Positions 43,496 through 53,880 of a stretch of DNA of 64,000 bases are shown here, in pieces. Each line of letters begins with the position of its first letter. The stretch's first letter is position 1. Position numbers and translations under genes: made by a program. The DNA comes from Dama dama (lineage: Eukaryota; Chordata; Mammalia; Artiodactyla; Cervidae), in assembly GCF_033118175.1 (NCBI RefSeq), contig NC_083685.1:128398501-128462500 (forward strand). Direction: 5' to 3'. Below the pieces are notes generated by a model. That model was given only the letters and a program-made list of their open reading frames with translations, had not been told where the DNA came from and made no database searches.

Positions 43496-44522
43496 AGCAT
43501 GGCACTGGCGAGTATATAATTTTAAGTTTGATTCCTGAGTGGGTTGGTTCAGTGTTTCCTGCTTCATAGCTAACTGCGGTATCCCCAGACCATCCAGGGA
43601 AAAGTGGCGGGAACATCAAAGAAAACAGGAGCATTCAACAGCGTATCTGGGGTTCAGAGATGTCCTTACGTATCTGACACACCCCAGCTCTCTAATCTGG
43701 GCAGCTGAGTATTACAAAAGCCCATCTCATTATTTTATGAGATTTTAAAATTCCATTAAAGCAACAATAGCAACAGAATGTTTAGATGACATTGTCTTGG
43801 TGTATTAAAACTAAGATGTTTCACATCTGTGTTTTGATACACAGTGACTGCTCTGTAATGCCTAAGCTTAAACCTTTTGGCAAAATTGGGAGAATATTGG
43901 AAATTATAAGATGCAAGCATGATTTGGACATTTTGGCCTGTGTTACAGCTCCGAGTTGCAAGGCTATTTGGTTTCCTTTCTGAAACGTACTTTGATTTTA
44001 GTTGAAGTGTTTTCAGAACATCATCTACACAATTCACTGTGCCTCCGATGTGTTTCAATTCATCACTGGCACACCTAGGATCTTTAACATTTAGTGGATT
44101 AAAAAAAGGAGGCCAGTGCTCTCATGTGCCAACAGTCTTATAATCAAGGCCTGCACTTGGTATCACCTTCCTAAATGGAGGCTGCAGTCATGATGTTTGT
44201 TCTGCTACAATTAATCACATGCTTTTCAAATGTCAACATAATTTTCATGGTCTGCTAAAAAGTAGTATTCATAATAGAAAAAAATAATAGAGTTACCATT
44301 AAAAATTGATCTGTCACTGTTCCTTTTAAAATCGTTGGTTCTGCCTGAACAAACGGTATGGAATTTTAAAAGTTTCCATCCAGTGTATCCCCACATGCCG
44401 CCTTGGAAAGCTTACCTGGCTTTCTGCATTCCGCCTAGGCTTCTCCATATGCAGTGCTATACTTGAGTAAAAATATGATGAAGGAAATGGAGCAACTTGA
44501 TTCTTTCTGAAAGTGGTAGCTC
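43496..44522. other. Unique sequence
   Basis: No gene or repeat recognised in about 1 kb. Confidence 0.4.
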
Positions 44523-44566
44523 GTCTACGGCCATACCATCCTGAATGTCCCAGTCTTGTCTGAAAG
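44523..44566 (+). pseudogene. Partial 5S rRNA pseudogene
   Basis: GTCTACGGCCATACCATCCTG matches the 5' end of vertebrate 5S rRNA, starting at its first bases, with one change in the first 21. It continues with diverging similarity through TCTTGTCTGAAAGCT. Identity is lost after about 44 bp, and the internal A-box/C-box promoter region is not preserved. It is therefore a truncated retro-derived copy, not a working gene. A 5S-headed SINE is an alternative, but no SINE body follows that I can recognise. Confidence 0.68.
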
Positions 44567-45228
44567 CTGTAGCTCCGTGTCCAGGTGCCAAACACATAGT
44601 AGTCTCTCCAGCAATATATGCCGTATGTTGATATTTGAAGAATGAGTGACTCGCATTGAAAACCAGCAGGATTTTCATTAATTCTGTGGTGTTTCTAAAC
44701 TTCCTAGAAAGGAGAATTCCTGATAGAGAGACAATTGCTGCTTATGTTCAAAAACACTTTGTAAAGGAGAGTATGGTGAGCTAACCATTTGTTTAGGTAT
44801 CTTTACTATTAGTTCAGAGCCAGTTTTCATTTTATGAAAATAAATGCATCAATCCTTAGAAAATCCCCCTGGGGAGGAGGGGAGGAGAGAGAGAAAAATT
44901 CTTTCTTTCTTGGTTAAAATCAAAACAGTCCAAAGGCTAAGCCATCAGTTATGACAGTAACTTCAGGTCATTCTTATCTCATGGTCTGTGGGGTTTTCCT
45001 TTAGCAAGAAACCCATAACCTGTGATTATGAGGATCTTCTCTTATATGATTGTTGGATTTCTACATTCCTAAATAATTAATATTAGCATATATGTGAGGC
45101 CAAAATAATAATAGGTGTGTACAATCAGTTTAAGTTAGAAAGTGGAAAGAATAAAATGGAAAAGGATCAAACTAAATATACAATTGACTGATTTTTTTGT
45201 ATTGATATTTTAGTTGCTAGATATTACA
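44567..45228. other. Unique sequence
   Basis: Purine-rich patch near 44869-44900; otherwise nothing recognised. Confidence 0.4.
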
Positions 45229-45229
45229 T

Positions 45230-45434
45230 ATGCATGAATGCTAAGTCCTATCTGACTCTTTGTGACCCTAAGGACTGTAGCCCGCCAGGCTATTCTGTAT
45301 GTGGAATTCTCCAGGCAAGAATACTGAAGTGGGTTGCCATTCCCTTCCCCAGGGGATCTTCTCAACCCAGGGATCGAACCCAGTCTCCTGCAGTGGAGGC
45401 ATATTCTTTACTGTCTGAACTACCAGAGACTTTC
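45230..45434 (-). mobile_element. Bov-tA SINE
   Basis: Reverse-complement copy from ATGCATGAATGCTAAGTCC to TGTCTGAACTACCAGAGAC. The first of two same-orientation neighbours. Confidence 0.93.
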
Positions 45435-45439
45435 AAAGG

Positions 45440-45634
45440 GAATGGGAAAGTTGCTCAGATGTGTCCAACTCTTTGTGGCCCCATGTAATATACAGTCCAT
45501 GGAATTCTCCAGGCCAGAATACTGGAGTGGGTGGCCTCTCCCTTCTCCAGGGGATCTACCCAACCCAGGGATTGAACCCAGGTCTCCCACATTGCAGGTG
45601 GATTCTTTACCAGCTGAGCCACCAGGGAAGGGTG
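45440..45634 (-). mobile_element. Bov-tA SINE
   Basis: A second copy a few bases further on, with a gap of several bases at ATGTAATATACAGTCCATGG. The head end reads CAGCTGAGCCACCAGGGAAG. Confidence 0.93.
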
Positions 45635-45856
45635 ACTTTCAAAGACCTTGTTAAATCATCTGAGAACAGGGAAATACTTGTGAGTTCTAAACTATTAAAA
45701 TTATAAAATCAAAATTACTAATAATGTCAATAGTTAAATTATATAAATCCTTTAGTAACAAGAGCATAGTGGAATGTTGGGTCATTTTGTCTTATTTTAT
45801 ACTATTAATATGTGGGTAATAATCTCAAAAGTCTTAAGTGCCTAAGATAGAAGAAG

Positions 45857-46010
45857 ACCCTAAAATGACCCTGATCAAAAGCACCTGGAGAAGTTGCAAA
45901 TAGATAACTGGGCCCCACTCCAAGTCGGCAGATTCAGACCTTCGAGCATGAACCAAAACTCTGTGTTTTAAAAGTTCCCTACAACAATTCTGATCACTAG
46001 CTGTGAGTAA
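45857..46010 (+). mobile_element. MER5-type hAT relic
   Basis: TGATCAAAAGCACCTGGAGAA, GGGCCCCACTCCAAGTCGGC, then TTTTAAAAGTTCCCTACAAC in MER5 order. Confidence 0.7.
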
Positions 46011-46179
46011 ATGATACAATATGGTTCAGGTTCGTCTGCGTCTTCTTTTTTTTTTTTTGACCTGGCTCTGTGCTAGGAACAGAATCTTTATATTTTCATC
46101 CCAAATATGTATAATTGTCTCCAAAATGGTGCTGACCTACATTATTTATTTCAGTTACAAATTTGTGTGCTTCTCTAAC

Positions 46180-46470
46180 TCAGAAATACAACTTATGAAA
46201 ATTTATCTTATATACTTACCTGAATTTTTGCATATTTTCATTACAAAAACCCAGAAACCATCCTAGGATACATCTCCTGTGAACTGGGTCAATAAACAAT
46301 TGCATCTCATATACCCCAGAGCTGTAGGAAGCCGTAAAGAAACACCCTATGCCCCCCAGCTTGGAAAAGTATCCAGGATGTATTATTAAGTGAAGAACAG
46401 AAACGTACATTATATAGAATATATTGTGTACCACCATTTGTGTAAGAAGCAGAAGAAAGAAAAACTTAGG
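46180..46470 (+). mobile_element. Old L1 3' UTR fragment
   Basis: AGGATGTATTATTAAGTGAAG followed by GTGTACCACCATTTGTGTAAG is characteristic of old mammalian L1 3' UTRs on the forward strand. The left end is approximate. Confidence 0.6.
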
Positions 46471-46474
46471 TGTT

Positions 46475-46970
46475 TCTATTCTGTATTTCTATGAACTTAA
46501 ATATTTTAGACATAAGTGGAACCAGGAAGTACTTTTCCTTTTGTGACTGGCTTATTTCACTTAGCATAATGTTCTCAAGGCTCATCCATGTTGTTGCATA
46601 TCGCAGGATTTCCTCCTTTCTTAAAATCAATTAATATGCCATTGCACATATATATCACATTTTCTTTATCCACTCATCCATCAGGGGACAGTTAGGTTCT
46701 TTTCACATCTTGGCTCTTGTGACTAGCATCTCCCTGAGGTCCTGATTTCAACTCATTTGGGAAAATATCCAGAAGTAGTACTGAGGGATCATATGATAGT
46801 TCTATTTGTAATTTTTGGAAGAATTCTCCATGCTGTTTTCCATAGTGGCTGCACCATTTTGCATTCCCACCAACAGGATTTAAGTATTCCAATTTCTTCA
46901 CATCACCATCAGCACGTGTTGTCTTTTATTTATGTATTGATTTTTTGATAATAGCCGTCCTAACACCTGT
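46475..46970 (-). mobile_element. Old L1 ORF2-end/3' UTR fragment
   Basis: TCACTTAGCATAATGTTCTC, CATCCATGTTGTTGCATATC, GGGATCATATGATAGTTCTA, TTTTCCATAGTGGCTGCACC and GCATTCCCACCAACAGG parallel 11395-11760 of the full-length L1 with many differences. It opposes the preceding fragment. Confidence 0.9.
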
Positions 46971-47484
46971 CAAGAGATAGGGACAGGAAAGGAGAAAATG
47001 AAGAGTTGCTAATCAATGGTAGAAAATTTTAATTATGCAAGATGAGTAAGCTCTAGAGATCTACATGTAAAATCTATTAGGAGGATAGATTTTAAATTAA
47101 ATGTTCTGACCATAATAAATTAAAAATATCATTTTATTTGTTTCTACTTGTCCAAAAAGGAGTAGAAAGATACGTAAGAAAATAATAAATATGGGTTACC
47201 TACGGGGTAGAAAGGTTGAATAATACAGAGCTAGTGAATGTGAGTGAGGCTATACTGGGACATTTTATGTACTTTTACAAAATTTCAAGCCACATCAACT
47301 GTATTTATAACATAGTGTTTAAATAATCAAAAAATGCAAAATAATCTGCATATTTTATCTCACTCATAGAAATTGTTTCATCATTTCTGGATAATAATTT
47401 GTAGCCCAGTTTTTCTCTAGACAGTACATCCATTCAACAAAAGGAAGTAATTCTTTAGGAGATTCTTCAAAAAAGACATAAAAT
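46971..47484. other. Unique sequence
   Basis: AT-rich. No gene or repeat recognised. Confidence 0.4.
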
Positions 47485-47728
47485 AAGGCTTCCCTGGTAG
47501 CTCAGTGGTAGAGAAGCCACCTGCCAATGCAGGAGACCCGGGTTTGATCCCTGATCCGGGAAGATCTCACGTGATGAGGAGCAGCTAAGCCCGGGAGCCA
47601 CAGCTACTGAAGCCCATGTGCCCTAGAGCCCGCGCTCCTCAACAAGAGAAGTTGCTGCAATGAGAAGCCTGTGCAGCAGCAAAGACCCAACACAGCCCAA
47701 AATTTTTAAAAAAAATTATAAAAAAGAT
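47485..47728 (+). mobile_element. CHR-type tRNA-Glu SINE
   Basis: AGGCTTCCCTGGTAGCTCAG head, GGGTTTGATCCCTGATCCGGG, then AGATCTCACGTGATGAGGAGC, AGAGCCCGCGCTCCTCAAC, AAGAGAAGTTGCTGCAATGAG and an A-rich end. The body differs from Bov-A. Confidence 0.82.
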
Positions 47729-48128
47729 ATCAAGTAAACCCAGAAGTTTAGGAGAAAAGTGTCAAGCCAGGTGATATAACAGTCTACCATCAGTCTTGGA
47801 TCTGAAAACTGAGTGCTTTCCAAATTTCCAGAAATGCCTTCTTTCCTTCACTCTTTGATACTTTCTTGCCAGGAGGCCCTCACCCCAATCCAGCAGTCCT
47901 GAGGCAGAATATAGAGATCTCTCACCAACTCCAGTATGGTTTTAACTTACACACAAAGAAAAAGATAAGTCCATTGGAAATTCAAAATTCTTGGGAAATT
48001 TTGGAGGTGGGTGGATAATCGTTAACCAGCTTTGACACAGAGCCAGCACACCTGTGAGGACGCACCCAAACCATCATTTCTGGGTCCCCTTGTGTCTGAG
48101 GGCTGCTGGCACCTGCGTGCATCCCTGC

Positions 48129-48130
<2 letters not shown>
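47729..48130. other. Unique sequence
   Basis: No gene or repeat recognised. Confidence 0.4.

Positions 48131-48131
<1 letters not shown>

Positions 48132-48173
<42 letters not shown>
48132..48173. repeat. (TG)n microsatellite
   Basis: About 20 uninterrupted TG units. Confidence 0.97.
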
Positions 48174-48175
<2 letters not shown>

Positions 48176-48887
48176 TGTTTAAGTAAACGTGCTGGATGAC
48201 CCTGGAGAATACCTGGAGTGAGACCTTCTCTTTGATGGAGTTTTGACATGAGAGATGCAGTGCATACTCTCATAGTGAGGTCCTTCTCAAATACGACTTC
48301 ACTCTTAACTAGCATGCCAGAAAGAAAACTCCTGAGTTGTTCAGCACAGGGGGATTTCCAACTATCCACTGGACCTTCCTGCCCTGCGCCGTGCCCAAGC
48401 TTGCAGGAGGTGAAGGCACACGTCCCGAGGCTCCCGCCCACACTCTTGTTCCCAAAATACCACCTGCATGCCCAGTGGGCCAGTCCCTCTGCCTGCAGGC
48501 TTTGGATTCTTTCCTCAAAATAAAAGACACCCAACTCATCGTGGAATTTTTACTCATCTCATTCCTAAGTAGATGATTCATCAGTAGAGAATTAGGTAAA
48601 CATAGAGCCAAAACACTGTTGCAAATACACAACTCTTCCTGAGTGTCATCTGATGGCTGGTACTCCAAGCGTCTTGGAATGGCATTTGTTGCACTCATTT
48701 TCTCACTCCCTGTTCAACCAGCAGCGGCCATTAGCTTCGAAAGTGTCTGTTTCCTGGGTTTCTGGGGCAGTAGCTTGATTGTGCACATAGGGTTCTGAGG
48801 GGGTGTGCGTCTTTCTCCTCCTGCCCCTGAGCTGGATTTCTATCCACGTGGTGGAGGAAAATAATTCTGCTCAGCAGTCATCTCACC
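48174..48887. other. Unique sequence
   Basis: The 170-codon minus-strand frame crossing the TG repeat (48534-48022) translates the microsatellite as a His-Thr repeat and has no domain. Not called as a gene. Confidence 0.45.
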
Positions 48888-49087
48888 TGATGGCTCCTGC
48901 AATGCAAGAGACACAGAGGATGTGGGTTCAATCCCTGGGTCAGGAAGATCCCCTGGAGGAGGAAAATGGCAACACACTCCAGTACTCTTGCCTGAAAAAT
49001 TCCATGAACAGAGGAGCCTGGCAGGCTAAAGTCCACGGAGTCGCCAAAGAGTCGGATGGGACTTAGCACATTAAGCACACGCACACC
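48888..49087 (+). mobile_element. Bov-tA SINE, head partly degraded
   Basis: Head remnant CACCTGATGGCTCCTGCAATG, GGGTTCAATCCCTGGGTCAGG, and a body ending TAGCACATTAAGCACACGCAC. Confidence 0.92.
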
Positions 49088-49339
49088 GCAGCCGAAAACC
49101 TGAAGCAGTGATGTGTCCTTCCTGGCCTCTGAAAGTCTCATTCATGCCCTGAGATCCTGTTTCCTCTTCTTTAAGTCTTTTCTTATCTAAGTTTGTGGGG
49201 TTTAGATGGTTCTTTTATGGCATTGCACATGAAAGCAATTTATACTCAATTATTTAACTCCTGTAAAGTATGTATTATGCCATATGGTAATTACTCAATA
49301 AAGATAATAATAACAGCAATCAGCCCTGAAGAATTTTCA

Positions 49340-49510
49340 AACGATGGGGACCTTTATTGAATTTCGTTCAAATTTATCTTTTCACAGCAGAAGAAACTGC
49401 CATCCAAAGAGACAGTGGGACTTGCCCAGGTCACTCATCTACTTACTAGCAAAGCGGTGGTGTCTACATCACAGACTTCTGGTACCTGGTCCAGAGTGCC
49501 TTCTGCCATG
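49340..49510 (-). mobile_element. MIR SINE relic
   Basis: Reverse complement: GGGACTTGCCCAGGTCACTC, ACTTACTAGCAAAGCGGTGG, then TTCTGGTACCTGGTCCAGAGT. Confidence 0.6.
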
Positions 49511-50254
49511 TCACCTTATCTCTGTCACAGAGAAACACCCCAATTTCAGGCTTTTCAAAGAAGTCTATGCATCTGCCCAGAAACTTAAAAAGAAACATTT
49601 CTGTTCAATCTCTTAGTAATCTCATTTCCTTTGGGACCTTATGTTTTATTAATTATCTTATAATAAGAAGTCTTTCTTTTACGAGCACTCACTAGCAAAA
49701 TTTAAGCATGTGTTGGTATTACGTCACCCTGTGTCTGTTTAGAAATATTTCACAAACAGAAAACACAAATCAAGAAGAAAGATGCACAAGTACAATAGTG
49801 CTGAAATCCTCGGCCAAGAAGGCTCAGGACTCCCCCTGTTTTATTTTTGTTTTGCCCTGTCTCTCTGGTGCATTCTGTACCTTCTAATTACTGGCTTCTG
49901 GCACTTTAAAAATCAAGTCATATAACCCCCCTGGGTAAAGTTCCTGGGAATAAATAAAAGCTAGAGAAAAGATTTGTCCCATTGCTGGCTGAGTCCAGTT
50001 CGTCTCTGCTTGGATTTTAACTGGGCATGTGGTAGGCATTAAGAGCGTGTTGACATGCACTCCTTTTGTTAGCATGCTGTAAATCAGAGGGGATCCAGTC
50101 ATTCAACTCCTCACATGTGTCCATTTGAGATGGCATTACACACAGAAGATGGAGCTGACCATGATTTTTACCACGTTTATTTTAGAGATATTTAAAAGAC
50201 ATACATAGGAAGTCGATCTGCTTTTATTTTTGAAAAAGGAAAGCAATGTTCAAA
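49511..50254. other. Unique sequence
   Basis: No gene or repeat recognised. Confidence 0.4.
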
Positions 50255-50345
50255 TAACTATGGCTGATTTGCAGTGTATGACAGAAACCAACACAACACT
50301 ATAAAGCAATTTTCCTTCAATTAAAAAATAAGCTTGAAAAAAAAG
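50255..50345 (+). mobile_element. L1 3' terminus fragment
   Basis: TGCAGTGTATGACAGAAACC, then CACTATAAAGCAATTTTCC and TTCAATTAAAAAATAAGC, matching the ruminant L1 terminus with divergence. Confidence 0.7.
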
Positions 50346-50796
50346 TCACCTTATTAGTTGTTTTTTTTTTTTTTTAATTTGAGTCCCAAATATATCAAAG
50401 CAGGGGGAACTGGATTCACCTGGCGAATCAGAAGGTATCTGCTTAAGGGCATCTTCCCATAGTCCACTGAGATGGATAACCCAGCGTTCCTTGTCAGAAT
50501 AGCCTCCATACCTCCATCCCTTCCGATCAAAGACATAGGTTTGTATGCGAAGATGAAAGAGTATGGTTTCTTTCTTTGATAAAGGCTCAGCCCCTTCCCA
50601 TGCCACCAGATTGTTGAGGGATTGACTTTTCTCTTGGATTGGGGTCTCTCCGTGACGGTGAAGGCAAGCAGTGGAGAAACCGGGCCGGGTGCAGAGCTCT
50701 GAGGGAGCCAGGATGCTCCGGCTCCAGGATCCACCCTGTTCTTAGCTAGTTGGATTATTTTTTCTGAACATTGTAACTCTCAGCATATACTTGCTG

Positions 50797-50798
<2 letters not shown>
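50346..50798. other. Unique sequence
   Basis: T run at about 50360-50376. Overlapping minus-strand frames (126 and 86 codons) lack domains. Confidence 0.4.

Positions 50799-50830
<32 letters not shown>
50799..50830. repeat. (TG)16 microsatellite at a SINE 3' tail
   Basis: Pure TG tract directly abutting the 3' end of the minus-strand Bov-tA to its right. Confidence 0.97.
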
Positions 50831-50832
<2 letters not shown>

Positions 50833-51037
50833 CTCAGTTGCTGAGTCATGTCTGACTCTTTGTGACCCTCTGGACTGTAGCCCACTGGGCTCCTCTGTCC
50901 ATGGGATTCTCCAGGCAAGAACACTGGAGTGGGTTGCCGTGCCCTCCTCCAGGGGATCTTCCCAACCCAGGGATCAAACTCACATCTCCTTCATTGGAAG
51001 GTGGATTCTTGACTACTGAGCCACCGGGGAAGCCCAA
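50831..51037 (-). mobile_element. Bov-tA SINE
   Basis: Reverse-complement full copy from AGCTCAGTTGCTGAGTCATG to ACTGAGCCACCGGGGAAGCCC. Confidence 0.95.
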
Positions 51038-51300
51038 CTGTACTCAAATAGGGCGTAAATAGTGGACTTCAAAGTAGGACTTTTTTTAAAAAATTAAAGA
51101 TTTGACTGATAAAGAATTTGGAGACCACTACACTCTGAATTTTAAGATTTCTCCCAACTCTGAGATTCTGTGGTTCTATTTATTGCAATGGTAATTAATC
51201 TTAACACTTGCTATACACATGTGTTTTTATTTAAATATATAATCCGAAATATATTTTGTAGGCTATTGTGATGACTTTTAATTTCTTCAAAGATGAATTA

Positions 51301-52015
51301 CAGGCATAGCTTGTAGTTACTGGACTTCCCAAGTGGCACTAGTGGTAAAGAACCCACCAGCCGATTCAGGTCTCAGTTTTGATCCCAGGACCGGGAAGGT
51401 TCCCTGGAAGAGGGCATGGCAAACCACTCCAGTATTCTTGGAGAACTGCATGCACAGAGGAGCCTGGCAGGCTACAGTCCATGGGGTTGCAAAGAGTCAG
51501 ACATGACTGAAGCAACCTAGCACGCATGCACTTGTAGATACTCCAGTTTTGCAGACCATTGCAATGAAGTAAATATCAAAATATATCGAGTCACACAAAT
51601 ATTTTGGTTTCCCAGTGCACAGAAGAGTGATGTTTACACCATTCCACAGTCTCTTAGGTGTGTAAAGCATTGTGTCTTAAAAAGAAAACAATGACTGTAC
51701 CTTAATTTTAAAATATTTTGTTGGCAAAAAAGTACTAGTCATCATCAGAGCCTTCAGCGAGTGGTAGCAGCGATATCAAAGATAACAGATTGCAGATCTC
51801 CGTGACAAATGTAATAATAATGGCAAAGTTTGAAATATTTTGAGAATTGTGAAACGTGACACAGATACACAAAGTGAGCAAATGCTTTTGGGAAAACGGC
51901 ACCAAGGAAGTCGCCTGCTGCAAGGTTGCCACAAGCCTTCAATTTGTAACAAACAAAAAAAATCTCTGCAAGGTGCAGTAAACTGGAGCACACACCAAAA
52001 AATAAAGTCTGCCTG
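51301..52015 (-). mobile_element. Internally deleted Tigger1-type DNA transposon, carrying a nested SINE
   Basis: Starts after a TA with CAGGCATAGC and ends with AGTCTGCCTG, resembling Tigger terminal repeats. Left part (reverse complement of the 3' end): CACACAAATATTTTGGTTTCC, AGCATTGTGTCTTAAAAAG, AGAGCCTTCAGCGAG. It joins directly to the reverse complement of the 5' end: GTAGCAGCGATATCAAAGA, GAGAATTGTGAAACGTGACAC, AAGGTTGCCACAAGCCTTC. The pogo-type transposase gene is absent, so this is a non-autonomous deletion derivative. A Bov-tA SINE interrupts it. Confidence 0.85.
51322..51530 (+). mobile_element. Bov-tA SINE nested in Tigger
   Basis: Full copy flanked by CTTGTAGTTACT (51310-51321) and CTTGTAGATACT (51531-51542), a 12-bp duplication with one mismatch. 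Tigger sequence continues on both sides, giving the order of insertion. Confidence 0.94.
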
Positions 52016-52039
52016 TGAAGCATCTTGTCATTTTAAATT

Positions 52040-52303
52040 AAAAAATATATATTTATTTTTGGATGTGCTGGGTCTCCGTTGCTGTGTGGGCTTTTCTCTA
52101 GCTTTGGCGAGCAGGGTTACTCTCTGGTTGCAGAGCATGGGCGTCTCGCTGTGGCGGCCTCTCTTGTTGTGGAGCACAGACTCTAGGGTGCAGGCTTAGT
52201 TACCCCTTGGCATGTGGAGTCTTTCCTGGGTCAGGGAGGAAACCTGTGTCCCCTGCCTTGGCCGGGGGATTTCTAACCCCTGGACCCTCAGGGAAGCCCT
52301 CCT
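52040..52303 (-). mobile_element. CHR-type SINE, near full length
   Basis: Reverse complement: TTATTTTTGGATGTGCTGGG, GCTTTTCTCTAGCTTTGGCG, TTGTTGTGGAGCACAGACTC, then GGTCAGGGAGGAAACCTGTG and CTCAGGGAAGCCC at the head. Confidence 0.8.
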
Positions 52304-52324
52304 TTTAACATTTACATCTGCAAT

Positions 52325-52440
52325 TCATAAAACACAGAGAATGTGATCTAATTGCCCAGGACCCCATGGTGAGTTTGATCAGCACCAGAATTAGGATCTA
52401 CCTTTTCTGACTTCTGGTTGAGTTTTGATTCCACTAATTT
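52325..52440 (-). mobile_element. MIR SINE relic
   Basis: Reverse complement: AAAACACAGAGAATGTGATC, AATTGCCCAGGACCCCATGG, CACCAGAATTAGGATCTACC. Diverged. Confidence 0.5.
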
Positions 52441-52734
52441 ACCTGGATGTTCATTTGTCATCCAGTGAGTCCAATCTGTTGTTGCTTACAGTGGGAAGGA
52501 TTTTGCTGGCACTTACAGAGTTCTGGGGTGGAAAAGATTGGGCAGGTCTTTTAGTCCAGCTCTGCCATCCATGCAGAAAGCGAAGCAGTGGGTCCTGACA
52601 CAGGTACCTTCTCTCCAAGGCCCATCATAAAGGGTTAGTGATGTGCTGATAAGAAGAGCCAAGTGATCCTGATAAGACTTGGTTTATAAACGTTGGATTT
52701 AGAAGGAGGGAAATTCAATAAAACCATACTGGTG
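52441..52734. other. Unique sequence
   Basis: No gene or repeat recognised. Confidence 0.35.
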
Positions 52735-52943
52735 GTTGTTTAATCACTAAGTCATGTCCAACTCTTGTGACCCCATGAAATGCAGCCCAACAGGCTCCCT
52801 CTATACATGAGATTTTCCGGGCAAGACGACTAGAGTGGGTTACCATTTCCTCCTCCAGGGGGATCTTACTGACTCAGGGATTGCACCGGGATCTCCTGCA
52901 TTGGCAGGCGGATTGCTTACTGAATGAGCCACCGGGAAGCCCA
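52735..52943 (-). mobile_element. Bov-tA SINE
   Basis: Reverse-complement, moderately diverged (TCATGTCCAACTCTTGTGACC). The head end reads AATGAGCCACCGGGAAGCCC. Confidence 0.93.
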
Positions 52944-53664
52944 GACTACATGGGATGAAAATATCAGCTGCATTTTGTCAAGCCTCTCAAGGATTTATCA
53001 GTGAAGGCACTCGAGACTTTGGTAGCTGGCTGATTGATTAAGCTCTTTGCTTTCCCACGTGTCTTCCCTAGGCCCGTCAGGGTCATATTTAATCTCTTTC
53101 TGCAGACCACAGCAGCGGAATGGGGCGCACTGTTGGAGTGGGTTGGGGAGTGCCAAAGAAGCACTTACCCAGCTCTTTGCCTGACTCTTCCTTCTCACGC
53201 TGTTAGCAAGTCCCCAGGGGACGTCTCTGGTGTGCTGGCCGCAAACTGTCCCCACTACTCGCCATGGTGTTTCTTCCGTGGCGTCTGCTTCACTCTCTGT
53301 GAAGTCCCTTCAGCGGTGTGTCTTGTTACTTCACACCCTAGTATCTAGTAATGGCACCACCCAGTCTGACCCAAAATGTATCTTCTCATGCTTTTCTAGC
53401 TCACATCTTGTGGACAGAGTTCTCTGCTTTAGCTACCCTAAATATTCTGCAGTCTAACATGGAACATGTCCATTTAACCATCATTTAATCTCTGTTCTGT
53501 GTTAAAGCTACAATGTGGTGATGTTTTGGCCTCTCAATATCTTCCAGAGATTTTATAGATCTATTATTTTTTATTTTTACTACCATTTTATTCAGTGTTA
53601 CTGTTACCAGTTGTGAATCTATGGAATCAAGACCAACTGTGAAATTGTCATTTCTCTTTGACAT
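52944..53664. other. Unique sequence
   Basis: No gene or named repeat. Overlapping frames of about 100 codons at 53034-53457 have no domains. Confidence 0.4.
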
Positions 53665-53880
53665 CTGGGCTTCCCAGATGGTGCTAGTGGTAAAGAATCT
53701 GCCTGCCAATGCAGGAGACATGAAGAGACGCAGGTTCCATCCCTGGGTCAGGAAGATCCCCTGGAGAAGGAAATGGCAACCCACTCCAGTAGTCTTGCCT
53801 GGAAAATTCCTTATACCGAGAAACCTGCTGGACTACAGTCCATGCGGTCACAAAGAGTTGGACACAACAGAGCACACACA
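53665..53880 (+). mobile_element. Bov-tA SINE
   Basis: GGGCTTCCCAGATGGTGCTAG head to GTTGGACACAACAGAGCACAC. A short TTTGAC repeat occurs just outside both ends. Confidence 0.94.

Noticed and set aside
44523..44640. Functional 5S rRNA gene
   Set aside because: Only about 44 bp resemble 5S, and the internal promoter region and 3' half are missing.
48022..48534. 170-codon minus-strand ORF
   Set aside because: It reads through the TG microsatellite as a His-Thr repeat, overlaps other frames on both strands, and has no domain.
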